Source: Dryocosmus kuriphilus
Taxonomy: Eukaryota > Arthropoda > Insecta > Hymenoptera > Cynipidae
DNA length: 64,000 nucleotides
Direction of reading: 5' to 3'
Assembly: GCA_038277395.1 (NCBI GenBank)
Contig: CM076190.1
Coordinates: 133,820,372-133,884,371 of the forward strand
This document shows, in pieces, positions 21,716-34,689 of this stretch; the stretch's first letter is position 1, and each line of letters starts with the position of its first letter. A program made the position numbers and the translations under genes. The notes under the pieces were generated by a model. It was given only the letters and a program-made list of their open reading frames with translations. It was not told the DNA's origin and ran no database searches.

Positions 21716-24700
21716 TAGAGATGGGACTGACAGTGGTCTTACCCGTCATTTACCGGTCATGTGTTGTAAATGGGTAAATGCGGTAAAACTCAGAATTTGA
21801 AGAAATAATTCATTAAATGTAATGAAACAAATTTTCGAAACATTTTTGCACACCACTTGGACTGAAATACATGAATGATTGTAAGATATGCTAAAAAGGT
21901 ACTTTAAATAATAAGCAAATACATGTTTGGAGTGCAAAATAACCTAAACGTTACGCGGCGGGATTTTTAAAACACGAATGTCAAAGTATAATATTTATAA
22001 AATAATAGCAATTGCAATAAATAATACAATTTATTACTACCTCCCAAGTAATAACTTATAATTAATATCTGATCATTTCTGTTAATCTTATACATTATAC
22101 TGTATATTACAATATAATAATTATTATTAAGTTCTTCTAATTTTAATAATGTAATATTTGAGGATAATTTTTTTAAATTTTGCATAAAATGAGGCTACAA
22201 TAAACTAATTTGTCACTTTTTTTATGAAATTGCAGAAATAATTCAAATTTTAATGTTTTCATAAATTTTTAAATAGCATTTCTCAATTAATTCTACTTCA
22301 CTAATATCAGGATACTTATACAATTTGTTCCCTGATAATATATTGAACAAATTGTAAAACATATTGTGAGACTAATAAAAAAGAACGAAAAAATAAATCC
22401 TGGATATACAAATTAACGGAAAAGAATGGAGAAAAATAAAAATTGACGAATTAAAAAATTTCCTAAATTTAAAATGACACAATTTTTAATTACCGAAAAT
22501 AAAAATCTCGAATGATGCAAATAACAAATTTAAAAATATCCGACATTAAAACTTACCGAATTCAAAAGTTTGCGAATTATAATATTAACAAATTATAAAA
22601 TTAAAGAATTATTAATTTCCCCCAAATTCTTAAATTCCCGAAATTGAAAATTGTCGTAATTCAAAATTGTCGATACGTGAAATTGACGAAAGTAAATATT
22701 GAATTAAAAAATAAAATATTGAATTATTTATTAATTCATTGTAAAGGGACCGATCAAAAATAACAAAAAGAAGGAATACCGAATACACAAATTAACAAAA
22801 AAGAAAATTGCCGAAAATAAAAATTGATGAATAATAAAATTTACGAAATTAAAAATAACGACAAAATTTTTAATTATCGAAAGTAAAAATCTCGAATTAT
22901 GCAAATAACGAATTTGAAAATATCCGAAATTAAAATTAAGCTAATTATAAAATTTGCAAATTATAATATTAACGAATTATAAAATTAAGGAATTATTTAT
23001 TTTCCCCAAATTCTTAAACTCCCGAAATTTAAAATTGTCGAATTGCAAAATTGTCGATACTTAAAATTGACGAAAATAAATATTGAAAAAAAAAAAAAAA
23101 AATATTCTATTTATTTATTAATTACTTATTAAGGGACTAATAAAAAATAACGGCAAAATGAATACCGAATATAAAAATTAACGAAAAAGAGAATTGCCGA
23201 AAATAAAAATTGATGAATTATAAAATTTCCGAAATTTAAAATATCGACAAAATTTTTAATTATCGAAAAATAAAAATCTCGGAGTATGCAAATAACGAAT
23301 TTAAAAATATCCAAAATTTAAATTTACCTAATAATAAAATTCATTAATTATTAATTTCTCGAATTATTAATTTATTTTTATTATTAATTTACCCCAAATT
23401 CTTAAATTCCCGAAATTTAAAATTTTCGAAATTCAAAATTTTCGATATTTAAAATTGACGATAATAAATATTAAATTAAAAAAATATTTAATTAATAATT
23501 ATGAAATAATACAACAGGCCTGCGAGTTTTATAATAATGTTAATCCATTAATTATGTGAGGCTTTCAGGGAGGGGGAGGGGTCTAAAATTCCAAAAATAA
23601 TCCTTATTAATTTATGAAATTTTATGGAGTTTCCCATCAAAAAATTTTTTTTGGAAAATTTGGAATTTGTTATTTTTTAATTAATAAATAAATAATTAAG
23701 TTTTTTGTTTTTTTAATTCAATTTTATTATCGGCAATTTTAAATATCGAAAATTTTGAATTTGGACAATTCTATATTTCGGGAATTTTAAATTTCAGGAA
23801 TTTCAGAGTTTGGGGGAAATTAATAATTCGTTCATTTTTTAGTACGCAAAATTTATAATTCAGCAAATTTTAATTGCGAATATTTTTAGATTCGTTATTT
23901 GTATAATTCGAGTTTCTTTTCAATAATTAAAAATTTTGTCGTTATTCCAAATTTCGGAAATTTTATAATTTGGAAATTTGGAATTTGTTATTTTTTAATT
24001 CAATTTTATTATCGGCAATTTTAAATATCGAAAATTTTGAATTTGGACAATTCTATATTTCGGGAATATTAAATTTTGGGAATTTCAGAGTTTGGGGGAA
24101 ATTAATAGTTCGTTAATTTTGTAGTAAGCAAAATTTAAAATTCAGCAAATTTTAGTTACGAATATTTTTTGATTCGTTATTTGTATAATTCGAGTTTCTT
24201 TTCAATAATTAAAAATTTTGTCGTTATTCCAAATTTCGGAAATTTTCTAATTCGTAAATTTTTATTTTCCACATTTTTCTTTTTCGTTAATTTTTGTAGT
24301 CAGTATTTATTTTTTCATTATTTTTTATTAGTCACATAGTTAGATATTTTATTTTTTAATTCAATATTTATTTTCGTCAGTTTGAAGCATCGACAATTTT
24401 GAATTTCGACAATTTTAAATTTCGGCCATTTAAGAATTTGGGAAAATAAATAATTTGTTAATTTTATAACTCGTTAATATTACAATTCGCAAATTTTATT
24501 ATTCGGTAAATTTTAATTAGGAATATTTTTAAGTTCATTATTTGCATAATTCGAGATTTTTATTCGTCGATAATTAAACATTTTTATCGTTATTTTGAAT
24601 TTTGGAAATTGTATAATTCGTCAATTTTTATTTTCGGTAATTTTTTTTTCGTTAATTTTTATATTCGGTATTTATTTTTTCATTATTTTTGATTAGTTAC

Positions 24701-25119
24701 CATTTTGTTCGTAGTAAAATAAGTTTAAAAATTCAACGAATCGATATTTCAATTGGCTTTTGTATGCAGTTTTATGATTACTAATTCGACTGGATTATTG
24801 ATCCTGAGTAAACATTAAACTCATTACTCATTGAAGTTCAGAAAGTAATTTGAAAATCACCGCCGAATCCACCTATGGTTTGAGGTTATCATAACCTCTT
24901 TTTCATAAAATAGTGGAATTTTAATTTTTTGGGACAAATCCTTCTGTAGTGATACTTTTATGGATATAAAACTGTATTTACAGCATGAATTATCATTTGA
25001 CAAATGATAATGTATTTTAAATATGACTTTTACCAGCTTTACCAACTTGACCCGTCATTACCGTCAATACCGGTAAAACTGGTAAATTTACGCGTCAGAC
25101 GGGTAAGCTCCCATCACTA
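21716..25119. mobile_element. Non-autonomous hAT element with perfect 8 bp target duplication
   Basis: A 3,404 bp element. Ends TAGAGATGGGA / TCCCATCACTA give the consensus TAGNGATGGGA. It is flanked by CATACACA at 21708-21715 and 25120-25127, the 8 bp duplication expected of hAT. Subterminal CTTACCCGTC, ACCGGTAAAAC and related motifs occur at both ends. No transposase is encoded; the interior is the large degenerate inverted repeat described separately. It must be mobilised in trans. Confidence 0.92.
22380..24710. repeat. Large degenerate inverted repeat of AT-rich units
   Basis: From 22380 to about 23500, units such as AACGAAAAAGAATTGCCG, AAAATAAAAATTGA and AATTCTTAAATTCCCG recur every few hundred bp. 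From about 23640 to 24710 the reverse complements recur (AATTTTTATTTTCGGTAA, CGTTAATTTTTATATTCGG). Each arm contains two to three tandem copies of a roughly 350 bp super-unit. It is the interior of the hAT at 21716-25119 and is non-coding. Confidence 0.8.
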
Positions 25120-25205
25120 CATACACATATAAGAAAAAGGTAGAGATACTACCAAGCCTAACCTTCCTGACAAAATGACGTCACTTGGATTGCTCTGTAG
25201 CTTAA

Positions 25206-26939
25206 AAGCGTGATATTTCAAATATTCTTTAAATGCTCGTAAATTCTACAGGGAAGATACGGGCTTGAGAAATTCTCGAGCATATGCTCATGCTCGAGAG
25301 AATTTCTCTGAACAGATAAACTCGTTAAAACACTAAGTGCGACCTATTCATTTGTGCTTCAGTTAAGGGTTATGGTTAAAGAAATTTTGAAATGCTTACC
25401 CTTGGATGTACGGACCTGACTGGACCCGACAAAGTTACATTTTTATTTTAGAAAGATTGTCCAGTTATTAAAACACTGTTTGAAAATTTTCATTTTGCTG
25501 GAATGATTTCCAATATTGCGTAGGAAAAATTGGTAAAAATGGTCAATTTCGTAGAAAAAGCTCAATCCCGAAACAATAAACAAATTTTTATTTAATTCAA
25601 TGGATCTTTACGATTTTTAAGAGTACAAGGGATTTTAATGGATTTAAACTTATTTCTATAGATTTCAAACATTTCAAGGGATCTTCTAAGATTTTTAATG
25701 ATTTTAAGAGATTTCGGTGAATTTCTAGAGAACTTTTGGGAGTAAATTTAACTTAATTGATTTTGAAGGTATTTTAATTCAATTCTACATGATACTTTTT
25801 TTTTCCCTTACAGCACTTCAAAGCTTGCAAATATTTAAACTTAAAGACTAGTTTTAGCGTTAAATATATTTTTCATTATTAAAAAAAAAGTTTTTAATTT
25901 ATGTCCTATTTTTTCTATCACCGTTTATAGAATAGTTTACAATTAATATTCAATTATTTTGTATTTTTATTGAGAATAAAAATCCGAAAATTTGGTTTGC
26001 TTTTTATTTTTTCACAAATAAAAGGAACACAAACTCAAAACTTAGTGAACTAAAAGTTATAAAAAGCTTGAACTTTGAAAATTCGTAAGTTGCGATTTAT
26101 TCCGTTCAGCCAATTTGGCAAATTTGATACAAACTTTAAAAAAGAATGGAACATTGAAAAAAAATCTTCAGATTTCGAACAAGTTATTTCAAGTTCTTAA
26201 GAAATCCGATATATTTGTAAAAATTTCTTCAGATCTAAAGAAAAATCCGTAGACCTGGAAACACTGAAGGTCTCATACAGGGCCCGTTTCGCACATAGAC
26301 TTATAGACGGCGCTGTCACCTAAGAGACTTATATTGAATCTACCGAAAAATCTATCGCTGCATTAAAAAAAAAAATGGTTTCTCTTACCCAACTCTGTAG
26401 TCTGCACAAGATGGTGGTGGATTCCAAACTGTACTGTGACACAGCATCCAATCACACCAGATCTGCAAACAGAAATCCTCTCATTCTTATTATCAATAGT
26501 AATAAAAAAAATTAATAATAGTCTTCGTATTCGATCATTCATTCATTCACCACCATTTGAAGCAACATGAATTTGTTCTGCTTGAATGGAAATACTTTAT
26601 TACTGCTTTTCAAGTTATTGACTTTCCACTTTAGATTAAAATGGTTAACTTTTAAGAAGCGTGTACACAATGTACAAATTATCAACTTTTAACGACTTAG
26701 TTTTAAGACCCTAATTTAAGAATTGTTCAATTTTAAAGGAGATTTGGAATTGCTTAACTTTGACCGCTTCAACCAAATTCGAAAAAAGCATAATTTATTT
26801 TTCATCTTCATTTTTGAGGATCAAATCTTTATTTTTTACAAAAATGCTTATAATTAATGGAATGGTTATGAAAAATCCTATCAAAAATAAAATGACAAGT
26901 TTTTTAATGGAATTAACAGAGTTATAAGTCACTAGGTTT
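25206..26939. other. No gene seen; AT-rich with diffuse repeats
   Basis: 25210-25330 holds a GAGAATTTCTC-rich dispersed repeat also seen near 7540 and 13570. 25570-25760 has loose GGGATTTTAATGATTT-like units. 26270-26480 is more complex (less AT-rich) sequence without a long frame. No RNA gene was recognised. Confidence 0.4.
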
Positions 26940-29900
26940 ATCCCTTCTCTGTTTTGTGAGAAACTAATCGAAAAGCCGTAAAAAACAAAAGAAGGTCGAG
27001 GACAGCTTCAAATGATAAAAAAGATGAATGCGGCTAGCGCTGTGCTTCAATCAATGCACTGACGGACTTCAGTTTCTTAAATCTAAACTACTTTCCTACT
27101 ACCACTGTTTTGTGAGAAACTAATCAAAAAGCCGGAAAAAACAAAAGAAGATCGAGGGATAACTTCAAATGATAAAACGGATGAATGGAGTTAGTGTTGT
27201 GCTTCAATCGATGGACTGACGGACTTCAACTTTTTTAATATAAACTACTTTCCCACTACCAAATCCTTTCTCTGTTTCGTGAGAAACTAATGGAAAAGCC
27301 GTAAAAAACAAAAGAAGGTCGAGGACACAACTTCAAATGATAAAGAAGATTAATGCAGCTAGCGACGTGCTCCAATCAATGCACTGACGGACTTCAGTTT
27401 TTTTAATCTAAACTTCTTTCCTACTAACACTGTTTTGTGAGAAACTAATCGAAAAGCCGTAAAAAAAAATAAGATCGAAGATATAACTTCAAATGATAAA
27501 AAAAATGAATACAGCTAGCGACGTGCTTCAATAGATGCACTGACGGGCTTCAGTTTCTTAAATCTAAACTACTTTCCTACTACCACTGTTTTGTGAGAAA
27601 CTAATCAAAAAGCCGGAAAAAACAAAAGAAGATCGAGGGATAACTTCAAATGATAAAACGGATGAATGGAGTTAGTGTTGTGCTTCAATCGATGGACTGA
27701 CGGACTTCAACTTTTTTAATATAAACTACTTTCCCACTACCAAATCCATTCTCTGTTTCGTGAGAAACTAATGGAAAAGCCGTAAAAAACAAAAGAAGGT
27801 CGAGGACACAACTTCAAATGATAAAGAAGATTAACGCAGCTAGCGACGTGCTCCAATCAATGCACTGACGGACTTCAGTTTTTTTAATCTAAACTTCTTT
27901 CCTACTAACACTGTTTTGTGAGAAACTAATCGAAAAGCCGTAAAAAAAAAATAAGATCGAAGATATAACTTCAAATGATAAAAAAAATGAATACAGCTAG
28001 CGACGTGCTTCAATAGATGCACTGACGGGCTTCAACTTTTTAAATCTGAAATACTTTCCTACTACAAAATCCTTTCTCTATTTTGTGAGAAACTAATCAA
28101 AACGACGAAAAAAAAACAAAAGGATAGAACGGATAACTTCAAATGGTACAGAAGATGAATGCAGCAAGCGACGTGCTTCAATCGACGCAATGAGGGACTT
28201 CAGCTTTTTAAATCTACACTACTTTCCTACTACCACTGTTTTGTGAGAAACAAATCAAAAAGCCGGGAAAAATAAAAGAAGATCGAGGGCTGACTTCAAA
28301 TGATAAAAAAGATGAATGCAGCTAGCGACGTGCTTCAATCCACGCAATGACAGACTTCAGTTTTTTAAATCTAAACTACTTTCCTACTACCAAATCCTTT
28401 CTCTGTTTCGTGAGAAACTAATGGAAAAGCCGTAAAAAACAAAAGAAGGTCGAAGATATAACTTCAAATGATAAAAAAAATGAATGCAGCTAGCTACGTG
28501 CTTCAATCGATGCACTGACGGGCTTCAGCTTTTTAAATTTGAAATACTTTCCTACTACAAAATCCTTTCTCTGCTTTGTGAGAAACTAATCAAAAAGACG
28601 GAAAAATAAAAGAAGATCGAGGGCTGACTTCAAATGATAAAAAAGATGAATGCAGCTAGCGACGTGCTTCAATCCACGCAATGACGGACTTCAGTTTTTT
28701 AAATCTAAACTACTTTCCTACTACCAAATCCTTTCTCTGTTTCGTGAGAAACTAATGGAAAAGCCGTAAAACACAAAAGAAGGTCGAAGATATAACTTCA
28801 AATGATAAAAAAAATGAATGCAGCTAGCTACGTGCTTCAATCGATGCACTGACGGGCTTCAGCTTTTTAAATTTGAAATACTTTCCTACTAAAAAATCCT
28901 TTCTCTGCTTTGTGAGAAACTAATCAAAAAGACGGAAAAAACAAAAGAAGATAGAATAGATAACGTCAAATGATAAAAAAGATTAATGCAGCTAGCGACG
29001 GGCTTCAATCTACGCAATAAGGGACTTCAGCTTTTTAAATCTACACTACTTTCCTACTACCAAATCCTTTCTCTGTTTCGTGAGAAACTAATGGAAAAGC
29101 CGTAAAAACCAAAAGAAGGTCGAAGATATAACTTCAAATGATAAAAAAAATGAATGCAGCTAGCTACGTGCTTCAATCGATGCACTGACGGGCTTCAGCT
29201 TTTTAAATTTGAAATACTTTCCTACTACAAAATCCTTTCTCTGCTTTGTGAGAAACTAATCAAAAAGACGGAAAAATAAAAGAAGATCGAGGGCTGACTT
29301 CAAATGATAAAAAAGATGAATGCAGCTAGCGACGTGCTTCAATCCACGCAATGACGGACTTCAGTTTTTTAAATCTAAACTACTTTCCTACTACCAAATC
29401 CTTTCTCTGTTTCGTGAGAAACTAATGGAAAAGCCGTAAAACACAAAAGAAGGTCGAAGATATAACTTCAAATGATAAAAAAAAATGAATGCAGCTAGCT
29501 ACGTGCTTCAATCGATGCACTGACGGGCTTCAGCTTTTTAAATTTGAAATACTTTCCTACTAAAAAATCCTTTCTCTGCTTTGTGAGAAACTAATCAAAA
29601 AGACGGAAAAAAAAAACAAAAGAAGATAGAATAGATAACGTCAAATGATAAAAAAGATTAATGCAGCTAGCGACGGGCTTCAATCTACGCAATAAGGGAC
29701 TTCAGCTTTTTAAATCTACACTACTTTCCTACTACCAAATCCTTTCTGTGTTTCGTGAGAAACTACTGGAAAAGCCGTAAAAAACAAAAAAAAAGTAAGA
29801 GGACACAACTTCAAATGATAAAAAAGATTAATGCAGCTAGCGAAGTGCTGCAATCGATGCACTGACGGACATCAGTTTTTTAAATCTAAACTACTTTCCT

Positions 29901-32900
29901 ACTACCACTGTTGTGTGAGAAACTAATCGATAAGCCATAAAAAACAAAATAAGATCGAAGACATAACTTCAAATGATAAAAAAATGAATACAGCTAGCGA
30001 CGTGCTTCAATCGATGCACTGACGGACTTCAGATATTTAAAACTGAACTACTTTCCTACTACAAAATTCTTTCTCTGTTTGGTGAGGAACTAATGGAAAA
30101 GCCGGAAAAAACAAAAGAAGGTCGAAGATATCACTTCAAATGATAAAAAAGATGAATGCAGCTAGCGAAGTGCTCCAATCAATGCACTGACGGACCTCAG
30201 CTTTTTAAATTTGAAATACTTTCCTACTACAAAATCCTTTCTCTGCTTTGTGAGACACTAATCAAAAAGACGGAAAAAACAAACGAAGATCGAATGAACA
30301 ACTTCAGATGATAAAAAAGATGAATGCAGTCAGCGGCGTGCTTCGCTCGATACACTGACGGACTTTAACTTTTTTAATATAAACTACTTTCCCACTACCA
30401 AATCCTTTCCCTGTTTCGTGAGAAACTAATGGAAAAGGCGTAAAAAACAAAAAAAGTCGAGGACACAACTTCAAATGATAAAAAAGATTAATGCAGCTAG
30501 CGACGTGGTCCAATCAATGCACTGACGGACTTCAGTTTTTTAAATCTAAACTACTTTCCTACTACAAAATCGTTTCTCTGTTTTGTGAGAAATTAATCAA
30601 AAAGCCGGAAAAAAAAAAACAAAAGAAGATAATAGAGATAACTTTAAATGATAAAACAGATAAATGTAGTTAGTGGTGTGCTTCAATCGATGCACTGATG
30701 GACTTCAGCTTGTTAAATCTAAACTACTTTCTTATTACCAAATCCTTCCTCTGTTTTGTGAGAAACTAATAAAAAAGCCGGGAAAAATAAAAGAAGATAG
30801 AAGGGATAACTTCAAATGATAAAAAAATTAATACAGCTAGCGACGTGCTTCAATCGATGCACTGACGGACTTCAGATATTTAAAACTGAACTACTTTCCT
30901 ACTACAAAATTCTTTCTCTGTTTAGTGAGGAACTAATGGAAAAGCCGGAAAAAACAAAAGAAGGTCGAAGATATCACTTCAAATGATAAAAAAGATGAAT
31001 GCAGCTAGCGACGTGCTCCAGTCAATGCACTGACGGACTTCATCTTTTTAAATTTGAAATACTTTCCTACTACAAAATCCTTTCTCTGCTTTGTGAGACA
31101 CTAATCAAAAAGACGGAAAACATAAACGAAGATCGAATGAACAACTTCAGATGATAAAAAAGATGAATGCAGTCAGCGGCGTGCTTCGCTCGATACACTG
31201 ACGGACTTCAACTTTTTTAATATAAACTACTTTCCCACTACCAAATCCTTTCCCTGTTTCGTGAGAAACTAATGGAAAAGGCGTAAAAAACAAAAAAAAG
31301 TCGAGGACACAACTTCAAATGATAAAAAAGATTAATGCAGCTAGCGACGTGGTCCAATCAATGCACTGACGGACTTCAGTTTTTTAAATCTAACCTACTT
31401 TCCTACTACAAAATCGTTTCTCTGTTTTGTGAGAAACTAATCAAAAAGCCGGAAAAAACAAAAGAAGATAATAGGGATAACTTTAAATGATAAAACAGAT
31501 AAATGTAGTTAGTGGTGTGCTTCAATCGATGCACTGATGGACTTCAGCTTTTTAAATCTAAACTACTTTCTTATTACCAAATCCTTTCTCTGTTTTGTGA
31601 GAAACTAATAAAAAAGCCGGGAAAATAAGAGAAGATAGAAGGGATAACTTCCAATGATAAAAAAGATGAATGCAGCTAGCGACGTGCTTGAATCGATGCA
31701 CTGACGGACTTCAGATATTAAAAACTGAACTACTTTCCTACTACAAAATTCTTTCTCTGTTTGGTGAGGAACTAATGGAAAAGCCGGAAAAAACAAAAGA
31801 AGGTCGAAGATATCACTTCAAATGATAAAAAAGATGAATGCAGCTAGCGACGTGCTTCAATCGATGCACTGACGGACTTCAGATATTTAAAACTGAACTA
31901 CTTTCCTACTACAAAATCCGTTCTCTGTTTGGTGAGGAACTAATGGAAAAGCCGAGAAAAATAAAGGAAGATCGAGGGATGACTTCAAAAAATAAAATAG
32001 ATGAATGCAGCTAGCGACGTGCTTCAATCGACGCAATGAGGGACTTCAGCTTTTTAAATCTACACTACTTTCCTACTACCAAATCATTTCTCTGTTTCAT
32101 GAGAAACTAATAGAAAAGCCGTAAAACACAAAAAAAAAGGAAGAGGACACAACTTAAAATGATAAAAAAGATGAATGCAGCTAGCGACGTGCTCCAATCA
32201 ATGCACTGACGGACTTCAGCTTTTTAAATCTAAACTACTTTCCAACTACCACTGCTTTTTGAGAAACTAATAAAAAAGCTGGGAAAAATAAAAGAAATCG
32301 AGGGATGACTTCAAATAATAAAAAAGATGAATGCAGCTACCGACGTGCTTCAATCTACGGAATGATGGACTTCAACTTTTTAAATCTAAACTACTTTCCT
32401 ACTACCAAATCCTTTCTGTGTTTCTTGATAAACTAATGGAAAAGCCGTAAAAAACAAAAGAAGGTCGAGGAAACAATTTCAAATGATAAAAAGGATAAAT
32501 GCGGCTAGCGACGTGCTCCAATCAATGTACTGACGGACTTCAGTTTTTTAAATCTAAACTACTTTCCTACTAACACTGTTTTGTGAGAAACTAATCGAAA
32601 AGCCGTAAAAAACAAATAATAAGATCGAAGATACAACTTCAAATGATAAAAAAAAAATGAATGCAGCTAGCGACGTGCTTCAATCGATGCACTGACGGAC
32701 TTCAGCTTTTTAAATTTGAAGTACTTTCCTACTACAAAATCCTTTCTCTGCTTTGTGAGACACTAATCAAAAAGACGAAAAAAAAACAAACGAAGATCGA
32801 ATGAACAACTTCAGATGATAAAAAAGATGAATGCAGTCAGCGGCGTGCTTCGCTCGATACACTGACGGACTTCAACTTTTTTAATATAAACTACTTTCCC

Positions 32901-34330
32901 ACTACCAAATCCTTTCCCTGTTTCGTGAGAAACTAATGGAAAAGCCGTAAAAAATAAAAAAAAGTCGAGGACACAACTTCAAATGATAAAAAAGATTAAT
33001 GCAGCTAGCGACGTGGTCCAATCAATGCACTGACGGACTTCAGTTTTTTAAATCTAACCTACTTTCCTACTACAAAATCGTTTCTCTGTTTTGTGAGAAA
33101 CTAATCAAAAAGCCGGAAAAAAAAAAAGAAGATAATAGGGATAACTTTAAATGATAAAACAGATAAATGTAGTTAGTGGTGTGCTTCAATCGATGCACTG
33201 ATGGACTTCAGCTTGTTAAATCTAAACTACTTTCTTATTACCAAATCCTTTCTCTGTTTTGTGAGAAACTAATAAAAAAGCCGGGAAAAATAAAAGAAGA
33301 TAGAAGGGATAACTTCCAATGATAAAAAAGATGAATGCAGCTAGCGACGTGCTTCAATCGATGCAATGAGGGACTTCAGCTTTTTAAATCTAAACTACTT
33401 TCCTACTACCAAATCCTTTCTCTGTTTCTTGAGAAACTAATGGAAAAGCCGTAAAAAACAAAAGAAGGTCGAGGAAACAAATTCAAATGATAAAAAGGAT
33501 AAATGCAGCTAGCGACGTGCTCCAATCAATGCACTGACGGACTTCAGTTTTTTAAATCTAATCTACTTTCCTACTAACACTGTTTTGTGAGAAACTAATC
33601 GAAAAGCCGTAAAAACCAAAAGAAGATCGAAGACATAACTTCAAATGATAAAAAAAATTAATGCAGCTAGCGACGTGCTTCAATCGATGCACAGATGGGC
33701 TTCAGCTTTTTAAGTCTGAACTACTTTCCTACTACAAAATCCTTTCTCTGTTTTATGAGAAACTAATCAAAAAGACGGAAAAAACAAAAGAAGATAATAG
33801 GGATAACTTTAAATGATAAAACAGATAAATGGAGTTAGTGGTGTGCTTCAATCGATGCACTGATGGACTTCAGCTTTTTAAATCTAAACTACTTTCTTAC
33901 TACCAAATCCTTTCTCTGTTTTGTGAAAAACTAACAGTAAAATCGCATAAAACAAACGAAAATTAAAGGAAGAACTTCAGATGATAAAACAAATGAACTC
34001 AGCGGCGTGCTTCACTCGATATAGTGACGGACTTCATCTTTTTTAATATAAACTACTTTCTCACTACCAAATCCTTTCTCTGTTTGGTGAGAAACTAACC
34101 GAAAAGCCTGAAAAAACAAATAAGTTCGAAGCAAGAACTTCAGATGATAAAACCAATGAATTCAATCAGCGGCGTGCTTCACTCGATGCACTGACGAAGT
34201 TTAGCTTTTTTAATATAAACTATTTTCCCACTACCAAATCCTTTCCCTGTTTGTTGAGAAACTAACTAAAAACTCCGAAAGAAGAAAAGAGGTCGAAGGA
34301 ACAACTTCATGTGAGAAAATAAATGAACAA
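26940..34330. repeat. Satellite array, ~165 bp monomers with higher-order repeats
   Basis: About 45 head-to-tail monomers cover 7.4 kb. Core phrases in each are GTGAGAAACTAAT, AACTTCAAATGATAAAA, GCAGCTAGCGACGTGCTTCA, ACTGACGGACTTCAG and CTACTTTCCTACTAC. Monomers come in several subtypes (for example CCACTGTTTTGTGAG versus CAAATCCTTTCTCTG junctions). Subtypes are arranged in higher-order blocks of about 481, 670 and 835-842 bp. Divergence rises towards 34000-34330, where units become degenerate. Small frames within it are artefacts. Confidence 0.95.
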
Positions 34331-34400
34331 CACGTGTCGTATCCAGAACATTTTCCACGATTTTAATATTTCATTTAATAAAATGAAAATCACTCCAAAT

Positions 34401-34495
34401 TGTGAGAGACGAGGAGACTCACAATAAAAAAATAATCCGATTTGGAGAAGATCGCAAACTACACTGCGTACTTCACGTGGTAGTTCCTGGAAAAT
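34401..34495 (+). other. Conserved hairpin segment, copy B
   Basis: TTGTGAG...CTCACAA encloses AGACGAGGAGA. Then come TCC GATTT GGA, ACTAC, and a closing block CACGTGGTAGTTCCTGG. Block order and most loop bases match 17049-17141. The two outer stem pairs differ compensatorily (GC/GC there, TT/AA here). It lies between the satellite end and the Penelope-like relic. Confidence 0.6.
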
Positions 34496-34689
34496 ACCAT
34501 TATTTTAGGCTAATTAAGAATGTACATTTTAACAAACAAATTTTTTTGTTTGTCAAATATAATTTTAGGCAATTTTAATTCTAACCTTGAACGGTGCACT
34601 TCAAGCGGTAAGCTGGAGGATTTTGATTTTTTTAACCATGTTGTACCCCTTCGATTAATTTTAAACTTGGAAGAATTATTCAAGCCAAT

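Larger units (their letters stand above)
21624..25205. repeat. Old foldback element split by a hAT insertion
   Basis: The arm at 21624-21707 (CTTATAGAGCAAACCAAGTT ... AAAGGTTAGGCTTGGTAG) is inverted relative to 25128-25205 (CTACCAAGCCTAACCTT ... ACTTGGATTGCTCTGTAG). Joining them across the 21716-25119 hAT (with one CATACACA copy) restores a hairpin of about 170 bp with a short loop. The hAT therefore landed in the loop of a pre-existing MITE. Confidence 0.8.

Noticed and set aside
26940..34330. Regularly spaced repeats resembling a CRISPR array
   Set aside because: Repeats are ~165 bp, contiguous and without unique spacers; context is eukaryotic. It is a satellite.
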